DNA of 64,000 nucleotides. Source: Shewanella sairae (GTDB taxonomy: Bacteria > Pseudomonadota > Gammaproteobacteria > Enterobacterales > Shewanellaceae). The notes under the pieces were generated by a model, which did no database searches, was not told the DNA's origin, and saw only the letters and a list, made by a program, of their open reading frames with translations. The stretch's first letter is position 1, and each line of letters opens with the position of its first letter. The translations under genes and the position numbers were made by a program. Below are positions 17,352-25,524 of this stretch, one piece after another. The stretch is taken from assembly GCF_023283535.1 (NCBI RefSeq), contig NZ_JAKILT010000009.1:1-64000 (forward strand). Direction: 5' to 3'.

Positions 17352-18863
17352 ATGCAAGGTAGACGAAATTTTTTAAAACTAAGTGCTGGTGCAGCTGTAG
17401 GTAGTTTAGCAGCGACCTTACCAGGTACCGTACAAGCTAAAACCTGTGGCAACATTAACTGGGACGAAAGCGTCGATGTAATTGTTGTTGGCTCTGGCTT
17501 TGCAGGTCTTTCTGCGGCACTAAATGCTAAACGCCAAGGTCTAGGTTCAGTACTTGTTTTAGAAAAGATGCAAGTGATTGGTGGCAACTCTGCAATCAAC
17601 GGCGGATGGTTAGCTATTCCTAAAAACCCAATCCAGTTGGCTCAAGGCGTAAACGACGACTCACCAGAAGAGTTAGTTAAAGACCAGATCATCTCTGGCC
17701 GTGGCATGCAAAATGAAGCCGCCCTTCGTGCCATCGCTAACCGCTCTTTAGATGCTTACGATCTTTGTATCGATACCGGCGTTAAATTCCGTGATGGTTT
17801 TAATATTCAAGTGGGCGGTCACAACAAGGCCCGCGCTATCCGTACTCAACACGGTACTGGCGGTGATATAACCACTAAATTGTATGAAGTGGGTGTAAAA
17901 GAAGGCGTTGATTACCGTCTACAACACTATATCGAAGACTTCATCATGGATGGTCAAAAGATCATTGGTGTTAAGGTTCGTAAGAACTACCGCTTCCCAG
18001 ATCTAAAAACCGGTAGCACTATTTTTGTTAAAGCCAACAAAGCAGTCGTACTGGCTAACGGTGGTTTCGCTCGTAACATGAAGCTACGTGAAGCAGTTGA
18101 TCCATCTCTAGACCCAACACTAGATTGCACTAACGCTATGGGCGCTACCGGTGAAGTCACACTGACAGCAATGGCGCACGGCGCACTACCTGTACACATG
18201 AACCTAATCCAAACTGGTCACTGGGGCTCTCCTGATGAAGGTGGATTTGGTTGGTCAAACGCACTGTTATCTATCGGCTGGCACCAAGGTGTGGCGATTA
18301 GCGTACTTAATGGTAAGCGTTTTATGGACGAGCGTGCTGACCGCAAGACCTGCTCTGAAGCCATTATGAAAAACCGCAATGCCGATGGTAGCCCAGCTTA
18401 CCCAGTGGTGTTCTTCAACTACAACAACTATGCCAAAGATGACCGTGTAGTGCGTGCAATCCGTGATGAGATGGCTTGGAAAGTTGACTCACTAGACGAG
18501 ATCGCCGCGAAGTTTGATATTCCAGCAGCAGAGCTTAAACGCAGCGTTAAAGAATACAACAAGCACGTTAGCGAGCGTAAAGACCCACTATTCAACCGCA
18601 AAATGGATACCGCAGAAGAGCTAACAGGCCCATTCGTTGTATCACGTATTTGGCCAAAAGTGCATTACTGCATGGGGGGCTTAAAAACGGATTTAGATGC
18701 ACGTGTTATTGATGGCCGCTCTATGGAACCGATCAAAAACCTATACGCTATTGGCGAGGTAACAGGCGGTATTCACGGTGAAGCGCGCCTGAGCTCAACA
18801 TCATGTCTAGAGTGTCTCGTTATGGGCATCATCGTGTCTGAAACCATTAAAGCTGACCTGTAA
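17352..18863 (+). CDS. Periplasmic FAD reductase subunit, probable acrylate reductase (ArdA-like), module 2
   Basis: 503 residues from the ATG at 17352; the upstream TTG at 17301 would bury the Tat signal (GRRNFLKL, RR at 4-5). GAGG lies 11 bases upstream. GSGFAG lies at 48-53. Catalytic residues by alignment with Fcc3: R331 in DERADRK, H438 in VHYCMGG, R479 in GEARL. The fumarate-binding His is replaced (IQTGHW, 286-291). After R479 the sequence is LSSTSC, not the usual LGG. Split flavin and heme subunits match ArdAB, the acrylate reductase of Shewanella woodyi. The operator shared with the cupin gene favours acrylate, the product of DMSP cleavage. Methacrylate or another 2-enoate is possible. 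Confidence 0.85.
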   Translation: MQGRRNFLKLSAGAAVGSLAATLPGTVQAKTCGNINWDESVDVIVVGSGFAGLSAALNAKRQGLGSVLVLEKMQVIGGNSAINGGWLAIPKNPIQLAQGVNDDSPEELVKDQIISGRGMQNEAALRAIANRSLDAYDLCIDTGVKFRDGFNIQVGGHNKARAIRTQHGTGGDITTKLYEVGVKEGVDYRLQHYIEDFIMDGQKIIGVKVRKNYRFPDLKTGSTIFVKANKAVVLANGGFARNMKLREAVDPSLDPTLDCTNAMGATGEVTLTAMAHGALPVHMNLIQTGHWGSPDEGGFGWSNALLSIGWHQGVAISVLNGKRFMDERADRKTCSEAIMKNRNADGSPAYPVVFFNYNNYAKDDRVVRAIRDEMAWKVDSLDEIAAKFDIPAAELKRSVKEYNKHVSERKDPLFNRKMDTAEELTGPFVVSRIWPKVHYCMGGLKTDLDARVIDGRSMEPIKNLYAIGEVTGGIHGEARLSSTSCLECLVMGIIVSETIKADL

Positions 18864-18874
18864 GGAGCCGTTGA

Positions 18875-19243
18875 ATGAACAAATTACTACTAAGCGCACT
18901 AATCGGCCTAGCTCTATCAGGCAACGTAATGGCCGGTGAACTAGTCAAGATGAAAGGCAAAACTGAAGGTCGCGTAAACCACGAGTTTATCTACCAAGAT
19001 GGTTGCCAAACATGTCACCAAGGCTCGGGTAAGAAAAACACCACTGACGCAGCTTGTGTTGAGTGTCATGGCGATATCAACAGCATCCCTGTCGATGAAA
19101 GCAAACTGGCTATTCCAGAAGCACATCCACACAAGTCACTGCACTATAACCAAGGTGCAAGTTGTCTAGCGTGTCACGCAGAGCACGAGAAAAAAGCACC
19201 TATCTGTACAGAGTGCCACCGTACTTGGTTTGAAGAGATGTAA
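18875..19243 (+). CDS. Small periplasmic tetraheme cytochrome c, probable ArdB-like subunit
   Basis: 122 residues, signal peptide (cleaved near VMA, about residue 20), four heme motifs CQTCH, CVECH, CLACH, CTECH. It is the electron-entry subunit for the flavoprotein encoded 11 bp upstream, with AAGGAG before the ATG. It is a paralogue of the cytochrome at 15777. It is followed 47 bp later by a porin gene, probably in the same transcript, because the first strong terminator is at 20518. Confidence 0.92.
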   Translation: MNKLLLSALIGLALSGNVMAGELVKMKGKTEGRVNHEFIYQDGCQTCHQGSGKKNTTDAACVECHGDINSIPVDESKLAIPEAHPHKSLHYNQGASCLACHAEHEKKAPICTECHRTWFEEM

Positions 19244-19290
19244 CGTGACTGATTAATTTATAAAACCTAAAAAAGTAATAGGGAATGATG

Positions 19291-20415
19291 ATGAAAAAAA
19301 CCACTAAGTTTATGTTGTCGATGGTGGCTACAGCAATCGCACTTTCAGGTACTGCTCATGCAGCAGAACAGACGGAAGATGGTATCAAGCTAGGCGGCGC
19401 AGTGCGTGTTAACTACGCTTACCGTGACTATGATGAAACCAATAAAGATAAAGGCGGTGACTTTAACTTTGATATGGCTGCTATCAAATTTGATGGTAAG
19501 CATGGTGATTGGGGTTTAGCGGCTGAATACCGTTTTACTTCTGGTACACACTACATCAAGTATGGCTATGGCTTTTACGATGTAAACCCTGACTGGCAGT
19601 TACAAGTGGGTATCAACAAGGTGCCTTTTGGTAACCGCGATTTCATCTCAAACAGCTACTGGTTTGGCATTCCTTATTACTTAGGTTTTGAAGATGATCA
19701 TGATACAGGTATTAAGGCCGTTTACGAAAAGAACGGCTGGCATACCGACCTAGCCTTCTATAAGAGCGCAGAATACGGCCCGTCTGAGAACAAACGTTAT
19801 TCGACTGACATCTACACAGGCACCATTAATGGTACTGATTATGCCAACGAAGAGACTAATCAGTTCAACATTCGCCAAACATACACAGCCGAGCACGAGG
19901 GTGGTCAAACGACTCTCGGAGCATCAGCTCAGTATGGCCAGATCTATAACAGCAATCTTAAAGAAAATGGCGATCGCTATGCAGTCGCGCTGCACTTAGA
20001 CAGCAGCTACAACGGCTGGAACTTGCAGTTACAAGCAATGCAATACGAGTACGACGACAAAGAACATGAAAACACTATCGGTGTTTCAGTGGTGAGTTGG
20101 CAGTACGAGATCGCATCAAAAGGTCAAGCATATAACCTAAACCTTGCTAAAACGATCCCAACAGATTGGGGCAGTGTTAAGTGTTATAACGATTTCGGCA
20201 TCATGACACCTGATGTTAGCGATGATGAATTTGATAACAGCCTACAAAACGTAACCGGTTGTGCAATTTCAGCAGGTCCAACTTATACCATGGTCGATTT
20301 CGTAATGGGTAAGAACATGACTTTCTCTACTGCTGATAACGATCACGTCGGTCTTCCTGAAATGGGTGATAGCTGGGATAAACGCGTTAACATTAACTTC
20401 GGTTACTACTTTTAA
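19291..20415 (+). CDS. Outer-membrane porin, probable substrate channel of module 2
   Basis: About 374 residues. Three ATGs stand in tandem (19285, 19288, 19291); the last has the best spacing from ATAGGG. A signal peptide ends near AHA, then beta strands of alternating polarity and a C-terminal aromatic strand (NINFGYYF) mark an outer-membrane barrel. The type resembles the OprO/P-like or general porin families, about 16 strands. Two Cys (VKCYND, TGCAIS) may form a disulfide. Its place after the reductase genes suggests that it admits DMSP, acrylate or a similar acid; substrate is inferred from context only. Confidence 0.78.
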   Translation: MKKTTKFMLSMVATAIALSGTAHAAEQTEDGIKLGGAVRVNYAYRDYDETNKDKGGDFNFDMAAIKFDGKHGDWGLAAEYRFTSGTHYIKYGYGFYDVNPDWQLQVGINKVPFGNRDFISNSYWFGIPYYLGFEDDHDTGIKAVYEKNGWHTDLAFYKSAEYGPSENKRYSTDIYTGTINGTDYANEETNQFNIRQTYTAEHEGGQTTLGASAQYGQIYNSNLKENGDRYAVALHLDSSYNGWNLQLQAMQYEYDDKEHENTIGVSVVSWQYEIASKGQAYNLNLAKTIPTDWGSVKCYNDFGIMTPDVSDDEFDNSLQNVTGCAISAGPTYTMVDFVMGKNMTFSTADNDHVGLPEMGDSWDKRVNINFGYYF

Positions 20416-20517
20416 TAACTGCTGAACTTTCAGTTATCTTGTTAGTACTTACTAACTTACTAAGCTAGGGAATAGCAGAGGTTGTTAATAAGCCTAACAG
20501 GGTTAACTCACGTTACC

Positions 20518-20555
20518 AACAAAAGCGAAGCTGCTCTCACTTCGCTTTTGTTATT
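20518..20555 (+). terminator. Terminator of reductase operon 2
   Basis: 13-bp arms AACAAAAGCGAAG/CTTCGCTTTTGTT with a 9-base loop, about 100 bp after the porin stop, with U residues in the 3' arm and following bases. Confidence 0.8.
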
Positions 20556-20683
20556 CCTTCAATGTTATTGGCTGTGGCCACGATTTAACAGGGACAACCA
20601 CCTACTTATTGTCACTTAATCGAGCCTGCCTTTTAAATCTAAATATCAGAATTTTCTCATCTCCTCGCCTACAAGAAATAACT

Positions 20684-21757
20684 ATGAAATCGATAATCAG
20701 CGCCTCTATTTTTATTTGTATGACAGCTAGCTTTTCACAGCCATTAATCGCCAGTGAATACCATTTTGGTGGATTTTTAAAGGCTAACGCTCGTTTTGTT
20801 GACGGTAATATTGCTTATCAAGATAGCTGGACCGGTGGTGGCAGTATTGCAGAACCAGCTAAGCGCACACAATTTAGTGCTGCTGAAAGCCGCTTTAATG
20901 TTGGTGTAACCCATGGAGGTGTAAAGGGCTTTGCTGAAATCGATTTTTCCGGCTCAGCTCAAGGCAATGCGGCGTTTTCTAATTCTTATAGCCCACGCTT
21001 AAGACATGCCTACATTTCATATGAAGGTCTTACAGCGGGTCAAACTTGGTCAACCATGGTCAATACCAGCACCTTTGCAGAAACAGCCGACCTCGGTGTG
21101 CCTCTGGCAGGGCAAACCATGGTGCGTCAAGCGCTTGTTCGTTACAGCACTGACAACTGGCAGTTTGCGTTAGAAAACCCTTATACCTATGGTACGCAAG
21201 CAGGCAGTACTGAAGCAGTCATAAAGTGGGTTGATACCAGCAACGATTATATTCCCGATGCCGTTATCCGCTACAACCAACAGGGTGATTGGGGGAACGT
21301 GTCAGTTTCTAGCCTATTTCGCTATTTAGATCCAGAAGATAGCGCTCAATTCGGGGCGGGAGTTTCTGTCGCAGCAAAACTGAAAACCTTTGGCAAAGAC
21401 GATATCCGCCTACAATTGCACTATGGTAATTTAGGCCGCTATGTTGGCACCGATGCAGCAAGAGATATGATCAATGGCGTAATAGAACAAACCACTTCCG
21501 CCATGTTTGCTTACCGCCATTTTTGGACTGAGCGCACTCGCTCCAGTGTATTCTATGGTCATACTATTACTAAAGAAGAACAAACTGATCGCTTCCATGC
21601 AGGAGTGAATGTGTTTACTAATCTAACACCGGTATTAGCACTCGGTTTCGAAGTTGGACGCTATCAGATTGATGATGAGCATAACCCTTACACCCATGCC
21701 CCCTCTCCACAAGGTGGTTCTAACTATGCTCAGTTAAGCTTACAGTTCCATATTTAA
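20684..21757 (+). CDS. DcaP-like outer-membrane porin
   Basis: 357 residues from the ATG at 20684; the longer TTG start at 20609 adds 25 residues without signal character. A signal peptide ends near LIAS, and the mature part begins 'EYHFGGFLKANARF', as in DcaP-type trimeric porins. Features are 'AESRFNVGVTH' and 'GLTAGQTWSTMVN' (both common in DcaP) and a C-terminal 'YAQLSLQFHI' strand. DcaP porins pass small organic acids. It sits between the reductase operon and the cupin gene, with its own flanking terminators, so it is probably transcribed alone. Confidence 0.8.
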   Translation: MKSIISASIFICMTASFSQPLIASEYHFGGFLKANARFVDGNIAYQDSWTGGGSIAEPAKRTQFSAAESRFNVGVTHGGVKGFAEIDFSGSAQGNAAFSNSYSPRLRHAYISYEGLTAGQTWSTMVNTSTFAETADLGVPLAGQTMVRQALVRYSTDNWQFALENPYTYGTQAGSTEAVIKWVDTSNDYIPDAVIRYNQQGDWGNVSVSSLFRYLDPEDSAQFGAGVSVAAKLKTFGKDDIRLQLHYGNLGRYVGTDAARDMINGVIEQTTSAMFAYRHFWTERTRSSVFYGHTITKEEQTDRFHAGVNVFTNLTPVLALGFEVGRYQIDDEHNPYTHAPSPQGGSNYAQLSLQFHI

Positions 21758-21786
21758 CCAGTTAATTCTTCACTGGCCATTTCACA

Positions 21787-21819
21787 ATAGCAAAGGCTTA
21801 TTAATTAACCCTTTGCTAT
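21787..21819 (+). terminator. Terminator-like hairpin after the DcaP-like porin
   Basis: Arms ATAGCAAAGG/CCTTTGCTAT with a 13-base AT-rich loop, 30 bp after the stop. Only a weak T tract follows. Confidence 0.55.
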
Positions 21820-22021
21820 CTTGACCATCTTTATACTGCGACATCGATATTCATCACACATAAACTGCTCAATTAAAATTAAGCCTATCAACTCGCTAAC
21901 TTAATCCCTTTTAGCCTACCAGCAAGTGAGCCTTGCTCACGGCGGCAATGTTTTAGTCACCGCTAATGTTTCTATTTTTACAGCACTCGACTGTTATATA
22001 AGCATTTCTTGATTAATTAGG

Positions 22022-22037
22022 TGTGCGCTGCATCACC
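22022..22037 (+). promoter_or_regulatory. CRP-like site before the cupin gene
   Basis: TGTGC-GCTGCA-TCACC has two mismatches to TGTGA-N6-TCACA, 34 bp (centre to centre) upstream of operator copy B. An activator site just upstream of a repressor site is a sensible arrangement. Confidence 0.4.
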
Positions 22038-22050
22038 CTCGAAGAAAAGA

Positions 22051-22076
22051 TTATTCGCGACCCAGTTCACGAATAA
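22051..22076. promoter_or_regulatory. Inverted-repeat operator (copy B)
   Basis: TTATTCG-N12-CGAATAA, the same arms and spacing as copy A at 17227-17260, with similar flanks downstream. It lies about 130 bp before the cupin gene and points to shared control by the TetR protein at 16218. Confidence 0.72.
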
Positions 22077-22207
22077 GTTTGCTGCTAAAAATGCTGCGTG
22101 ATCCAATTCAACTTTACGCAGCAATTATCACTTTATTGTTAGTTCAAGCCCGTTAAAACGAGCACAATATCGCAGCTTTAGCTGCACCAGCTAAAAATAG
22201 GATTAGA

Positions 22208-22951
22208 ATGATGAAATTAAAAATGATGTTCGGCATTGCTGCGTTAACTTCTACAGCTGCATTTGCTCAAGGCCCACAGTGCGATCACGCACAACTTCCA
22301 TACCAGCAAATGACGCCAGTCCCATATGACAGCACACCATATGCACCGCAAGACACTATGCCAGCGCAGTGTGCGAACCCTGAAGTAGAAGCATATATTG
22401 CTGCATGGGAAGCGGGTGAAATCGACTTTACAACCATTAAGTCAAACAGCAGTATTCCTGCGGATCAGCAGTTCTGTAAGTCACTAGATGACGATGGCAA
22501 TGTATTAGAAATTGCTGACTGTGATAAGTCTAAGTCACCAGTAGGTTACATCTGGAAAGAGCTTTCAGATAGTCCTGTAGTAATTGGTATTACAGACGGC
22601 GGTAAATCAGACCATGCTCCACACTTCCATGGTCAGCCTGAATGTTATTACGTAGTAACAGGTGAAAGCCAAACATTGGCACAAAACAAATTCCAGAAGC
22701 TATCTCTAGGACAATACTTCTATATTCCTGGCGCAGCGATCCACAACACGCCAATCCTAAGCGATAAAGGCCTAGGTGTAATGTACTGGTACCCGAACAA
22801 CGCTAACTTCAACGGCTTTAAGTACTACTGGCGTAAAGACGTACAAAACCTGCGCGTAGCTGAAGAAGCTTTTGACCGCGTAGATGAGATCCGTAAGCGT
22901 GACCTTAACTTAGGCGCATACGGCACTAACGAAGCTATCTTCAAAAAATAA
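22208..22951 (+). CDS. Periplasmic cupin, candidate DMSP lyase (DddY-type motif)
   Basis: 247 residues with a signal peptide (TAAFA, cleaved near 20). A helical N-terminal part precedes a C-terminal cupin barrel. Metal motif: H139-x-H141-x3-E145-x-Y147 in HFHGQPECYYVVTGE, with a further His H179 in GAAIHNTP. This H-x-H-x3-E-x-Y spacing, with Tyr as general base, is that of cupin DMSP lyases such as the periplasmic DddY, which cleave DMSP to DMS and acrylate. It is shorter than DddY as I recall it (about 400 residues), so the N-terminal domain is reduced and it may be a new subgroup or another metal-dependent lyase. Context is strong: operator shared with an ArdAB-like reductase, porins alongside. 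Terminator at 22989. Confidence 0.6.
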   Translation: MMKLKMMFGIAALTSTAAFAQGPQCDHAQLPYQQMTPVPYDSTPYAPQDTMPAQCANPEVEAYIAAWEAGEIDFTTIKSNSSIPADQQFCKSLDDDGNVLEIADCDKSKSPVGYIWKELSDSPVVIGITDGGKSDHAPHFHGQPECYYVVTGESQTLAQNKFQKLSLGQYFYIPGAAIHNTPILSDKGLGVMYWYPNNANFNGFKYYWRKDVQNLRVAEEAFDRVDEIRKRDLNLGAYGTNEAIFKK

Positions 22952-22988
22952 GCCCAAAGCTTAAAAAGTCAGTAAATTAGTTAAATAC

Positions 22989-23013
22989 AAAGGGCTCTTA
23001 AGAGCCCTTTTTT
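22989..23013. terminator. Bidirectional terminator after the cupin gene
   Basis: Perfect 22-bp palindrome AAAGGGCTCTT/AAGAGCCCTTT plus T run, between the convergent cupin and Omp85-like genes. Confidence 0.92.
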
Positions 23014-23031
23014 GTGCATCAAAATAGCAGA

Positions 23032-24237
23032 TTAAAACGCTTCATTTACATTAAAATAAAAGCCGCTATCGCCATCACCCCATGCCATGTCTAACCTTAG
23101 ATTGACTCTTGGCTTGACCTCAAAACGATAACCTATACCAGCGTTAGGGAGAATTTTATTAGCGTCGAAATCACTAATATCATCGGCAATAACGCCAGCG
23201 CCACCCCAAAACACCATGCCATGACGCCCCGACAAATTTAGCCGATATTCAACTTGGGTCATCAACATCTGTTTATCACGGTAACGCCCCGAGGTATAAC
23301 CACGAAGTAAATCTCCGCCACCGGCTTTTGACAACTGGTCCCAAGGGACATCACCGCTGGTAAAACGTCCTCGCACTTGCCAGGCTAGAATGTCCTTACC
23401 ACGCCCGGTCTGCATATATTCGCTATAAAGCGCATTGTAGACATCAAAGTCAGTTTTACTGCCTAGATACTGGCGATAAAAGCTGGCATCTATCTCTAAA
23501 ATCCGCCCAGATTGCGGGTTAAGCACATTGTCTCGACTGTCATGATTGAGCAGCAAATTTAAGCCTACACTGCGAGAACTGTCATTGAGTAAACTGGTAT
23601 CAACATCCGACTCTAACAAGTTAATTTTACTGGCGTCGGCATAGCTAAAATCAAAACCAATACCAACAAAGCTCGTCGGACTCATACGCTGCAATAACAT
23701 CGGGTTAATAGAGATAATTCGCTGATTAAACTCAACTCGGCTCGTAGACGCATGATTAGCATCGTAACCCACTCCGTAAAACACATCGGGCGCATCAAAT
23801 ACTTCAGCGTTTAAATAAAAGCGTTGCTGATCTTGATTGATAAAAGTCTTGTTGGCTAGCGCGACGCCCAATGCGCCGTTAGTTGAAGCGAGCCCATTAA
23901 TCACTAGCGATGATAGTTGGCTCACCTCATCGTCAGGATCATATTGGTATAAACCCACAGCCGAAATGCCAACACCAAGATCCATCTCAGGGTTATAAAA
24001 TGGCCCCGGTAGATAACTGAAATCAATTAATTTATCGGGATCAAACTCACCATCAGCTCCCAAGGTCTGCAAAAAATCTTCTAACCAACCTTGTGACGAA
24101 GCTTGCGGTGGCTGCTCTCCTCTCGCTGGATTGACATCACTAGCAGCAACTTTATTTTCAGCATAAGTTGGCAGCGACCAAACGGCAGCGCAAAACAAAG
24201 CAGCCAATGAACCAATTACGGATAAATTGATTGTCAT
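23032..24237 (-). CDS. Omp85/BamA-like outer-membrane barrel without POTRA domains
   Basis: 401 residues with a signal peptide (PTYA, about 25), a short linker, and a C-terminal surface-antigen (D15) barrel. Signature pieces are 'NHDSRDNVLNPQSGRILEIDASFYR' (quoted positions about 235-260), 'LLRGYTSGRYRDKQ' (the L6 loop RGY motif region) and a C-terminal 'RLDMAWGDG..FYFNVNEAF'. There is no space for POTRA repeats, so it resembles the short patatin-associated or TamA-like barrels. It is the last gene of a tight four-gene operon with a DUF4056 lipoprotein, a lipoprotein hydrolase and another barrel. The role is unknown; moving or processing of a lipid or protein at the outer membrane is plausible. 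Confidence 0.82.
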   Translation of the reverse strand: MTINLSVIGSLAALFCAAVWSLPTYAENKVAASDVNPARGEQPPQASSQGWLEDFLQTLGADGEFDPDKLIDFSYLPGPFYNPEMDLGVGISAVGLYQYDPDDEVSQLSSLVINGLASTNGALGVALANKTFINQDQQRFYLNAEVFDAPDVFYGVGYDANHASTSRVEFNQRIISINPMLLQRMSPTSFVGIGFDFSYADASKINLLESDVDTSLLNDSSRSVGLNLLLNHDSRDNVLNPQSGRILEIDASFYRQYLGSKTDFDVYNALYSEYMQTGRGKDILAWQVRGRFTSGDVPWDQLSKAGGGDLLRGYTSGRYRDKQMLMTQVEYRLNLSGRHGMVFWGGAGVIADDISDFDANKILPNAGIGYRFEVKPRVNLRLDMAWGDGDSGFYFNVNEAF

Positions 24238-24240
24238 AGC

Positions 24241-25524
24241 TTATTCCTGCGCTACATTGTTAACAGCATCAAGATGTTGTTTTAGCTCAATATCATCTTG
24301 AATTTGATTATATAAGCTCATTTGATGAAAATCGGCTTGAGTAAAACCATTTTGCCAAAGCTCGCTCGGTATATGCTTAAAACTAGGTTTAAATTTATCG
24401 CCAACAAAAAGCTTTTGCTGCGCGACAGAGTCAATATTAATCCCATGGACTCTATTGCTTAGCCCGAGCGCGTGCGCCTGATGTGGCTGCTGATAAAGTG
24501 GTGCAATTTGCTGCCACTTAGCATTGGTTTGAGCCACCGCTTTAGGCACCAAATAAGGCGACTGTTTATCACCTAATTCATAGTGACGTTTAAGCAACAT
24601 AAACTTACTCGGCAGAGGTTGCTGAGAGTCCCACCAATGACCATCTATGGCATCAAATAAGATATTAGTTTGCTCAATGGCAACCGGCTGTAACCACTGT
24701 AACGTCGCTGAAAACCACTGAGTCATATGTTGGTTATATAGCTCAGTATTCATGGCTAAGTTATTGTTGAGCAGTGCTAGCGCTATTTTGGCACCAAGCA
24801 TATTGGAATACAGATCTTCTGGCGAGTATGCCGAGACGGTTTCAGACCACGGCGCCCAGCTGCGGTAGCCATGCCACTGCGCCACTTCATGGGCTTCAGC
24901 CATAAAATAAGCCAATCTATCCGACATAGCAGCAGCCACTTCCCAGCGCTGGCGGCCTGTTAAGTGGCTAACAGCAAACTCACTCAGTTCTATGGTTCTT
25001 GGGCCTATCTCTTCTGGTAATGGAATGCTCTGTTGTTGGCCGATTTTTGGGTAGATATGATAGAACAAGGCAATGGCGTTATCAGCGGTGTCACGCACAT
25101 GAGCCAAGTCAATAAAGCCCCCTTTTAAGGTATATATCTGGCCATTATTTTCAGTGCCTCTGCTACCATTCGGCGCATCTTTTTGAAAGCTAAATGTACC
25201 TGCCTCAAAAGCATGCGGACCAACTTTATCTACCGCTATGGTATTGGCGTAACGAAAAAAGGGCACAGGTACTGGCCCCACTTTTACCTTTTGCGCATTA
25301 CCAAAGGCACAGCAAGGCCGCACAGCTTGGGGAATACGCGCTAAAGGCAAGTCGAGTAGCTCAACCTCTTGCAGTAAGTCTAAATCAGGTTCATTGTCTA
25401 GCGCGGTACTAATGGCGGTGTCACTTGGTAAAGCACGTACTTGCCAATCGCTACTGCTACATGCGCCAAGCAATAGCAGTGCGGCAGCGCCTATTACGCC
25501 GCGGCTCATTAAGCGCGCCATCAT
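24241..25524 (-). CDS. DUF4056-type lipoprotein
   Basis: 427 residues with a lipobox (LLLLGAC, Cys about 21). I believe this is DUF4056, with moderate certainty. It has a possible metal-site motif 'AHEVAQWHGYRSWAPWSE' (H-E-x3-W-H), suggestive of a zinc hydrolase but unproven. The gene overlaps the hydrolase gene upstream by 4 bp (ATGA) and is 3 bp from the Omp85-like gene, so all are co-translated. Starts at 25524 or the Met at 25509 are both possible. Confidence 0.72.
   Translation of the reverse strand: MMARLMSRGVIGAAALLLLGACSSSDWQVRALPSDTAISTALDNEPDLDLLQEVELLDLPLARIPQAVRPCCAFGNAQKVKVGPVPVPFFRYANTIAVDKVGPHAFEAGTFSFQKDAPNGSRGTENNGQIYTLKGGFIDLAHVRDTADNAIALFYHIYPKIGQQQSIPLPEEIGPRTIELSEFAVSHLTGRQRWEVAAAMSDRLAYFMAEAHEVAQWHGYRSWAPWSETVSAYSPEDLYSNMLGAKIALALLNNNLAMNTELYNQHMTQWFSATLQWLQPVAIEQTNILFDAIDGHWWDSQQPLPSKFMLLKRHYELGDKQSPYLVPKAVAQTNAKWQQIAPLYQQPHQAHALGLSNRVHGINIDSVAQQKLFVGDKFKPSFKHIPSELWQNGFTQADFHQMSLYNQIQDDIELKQHLDAVNNVAQE

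Larger units (their letters stand above)
21758..22207. other. Intergenic region before the cupin gene
   Basis: 450 bp hold the terminator-like hairpin at 21787, a short palindrome GTGAGC-CTT-GCTCAC at 21926-21940, a CRP-like site at 22022 and operator copy B at 22051. The 22051-22130 part is homologous to 17231-17310. No ORF seen. Confidence 0.6.
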
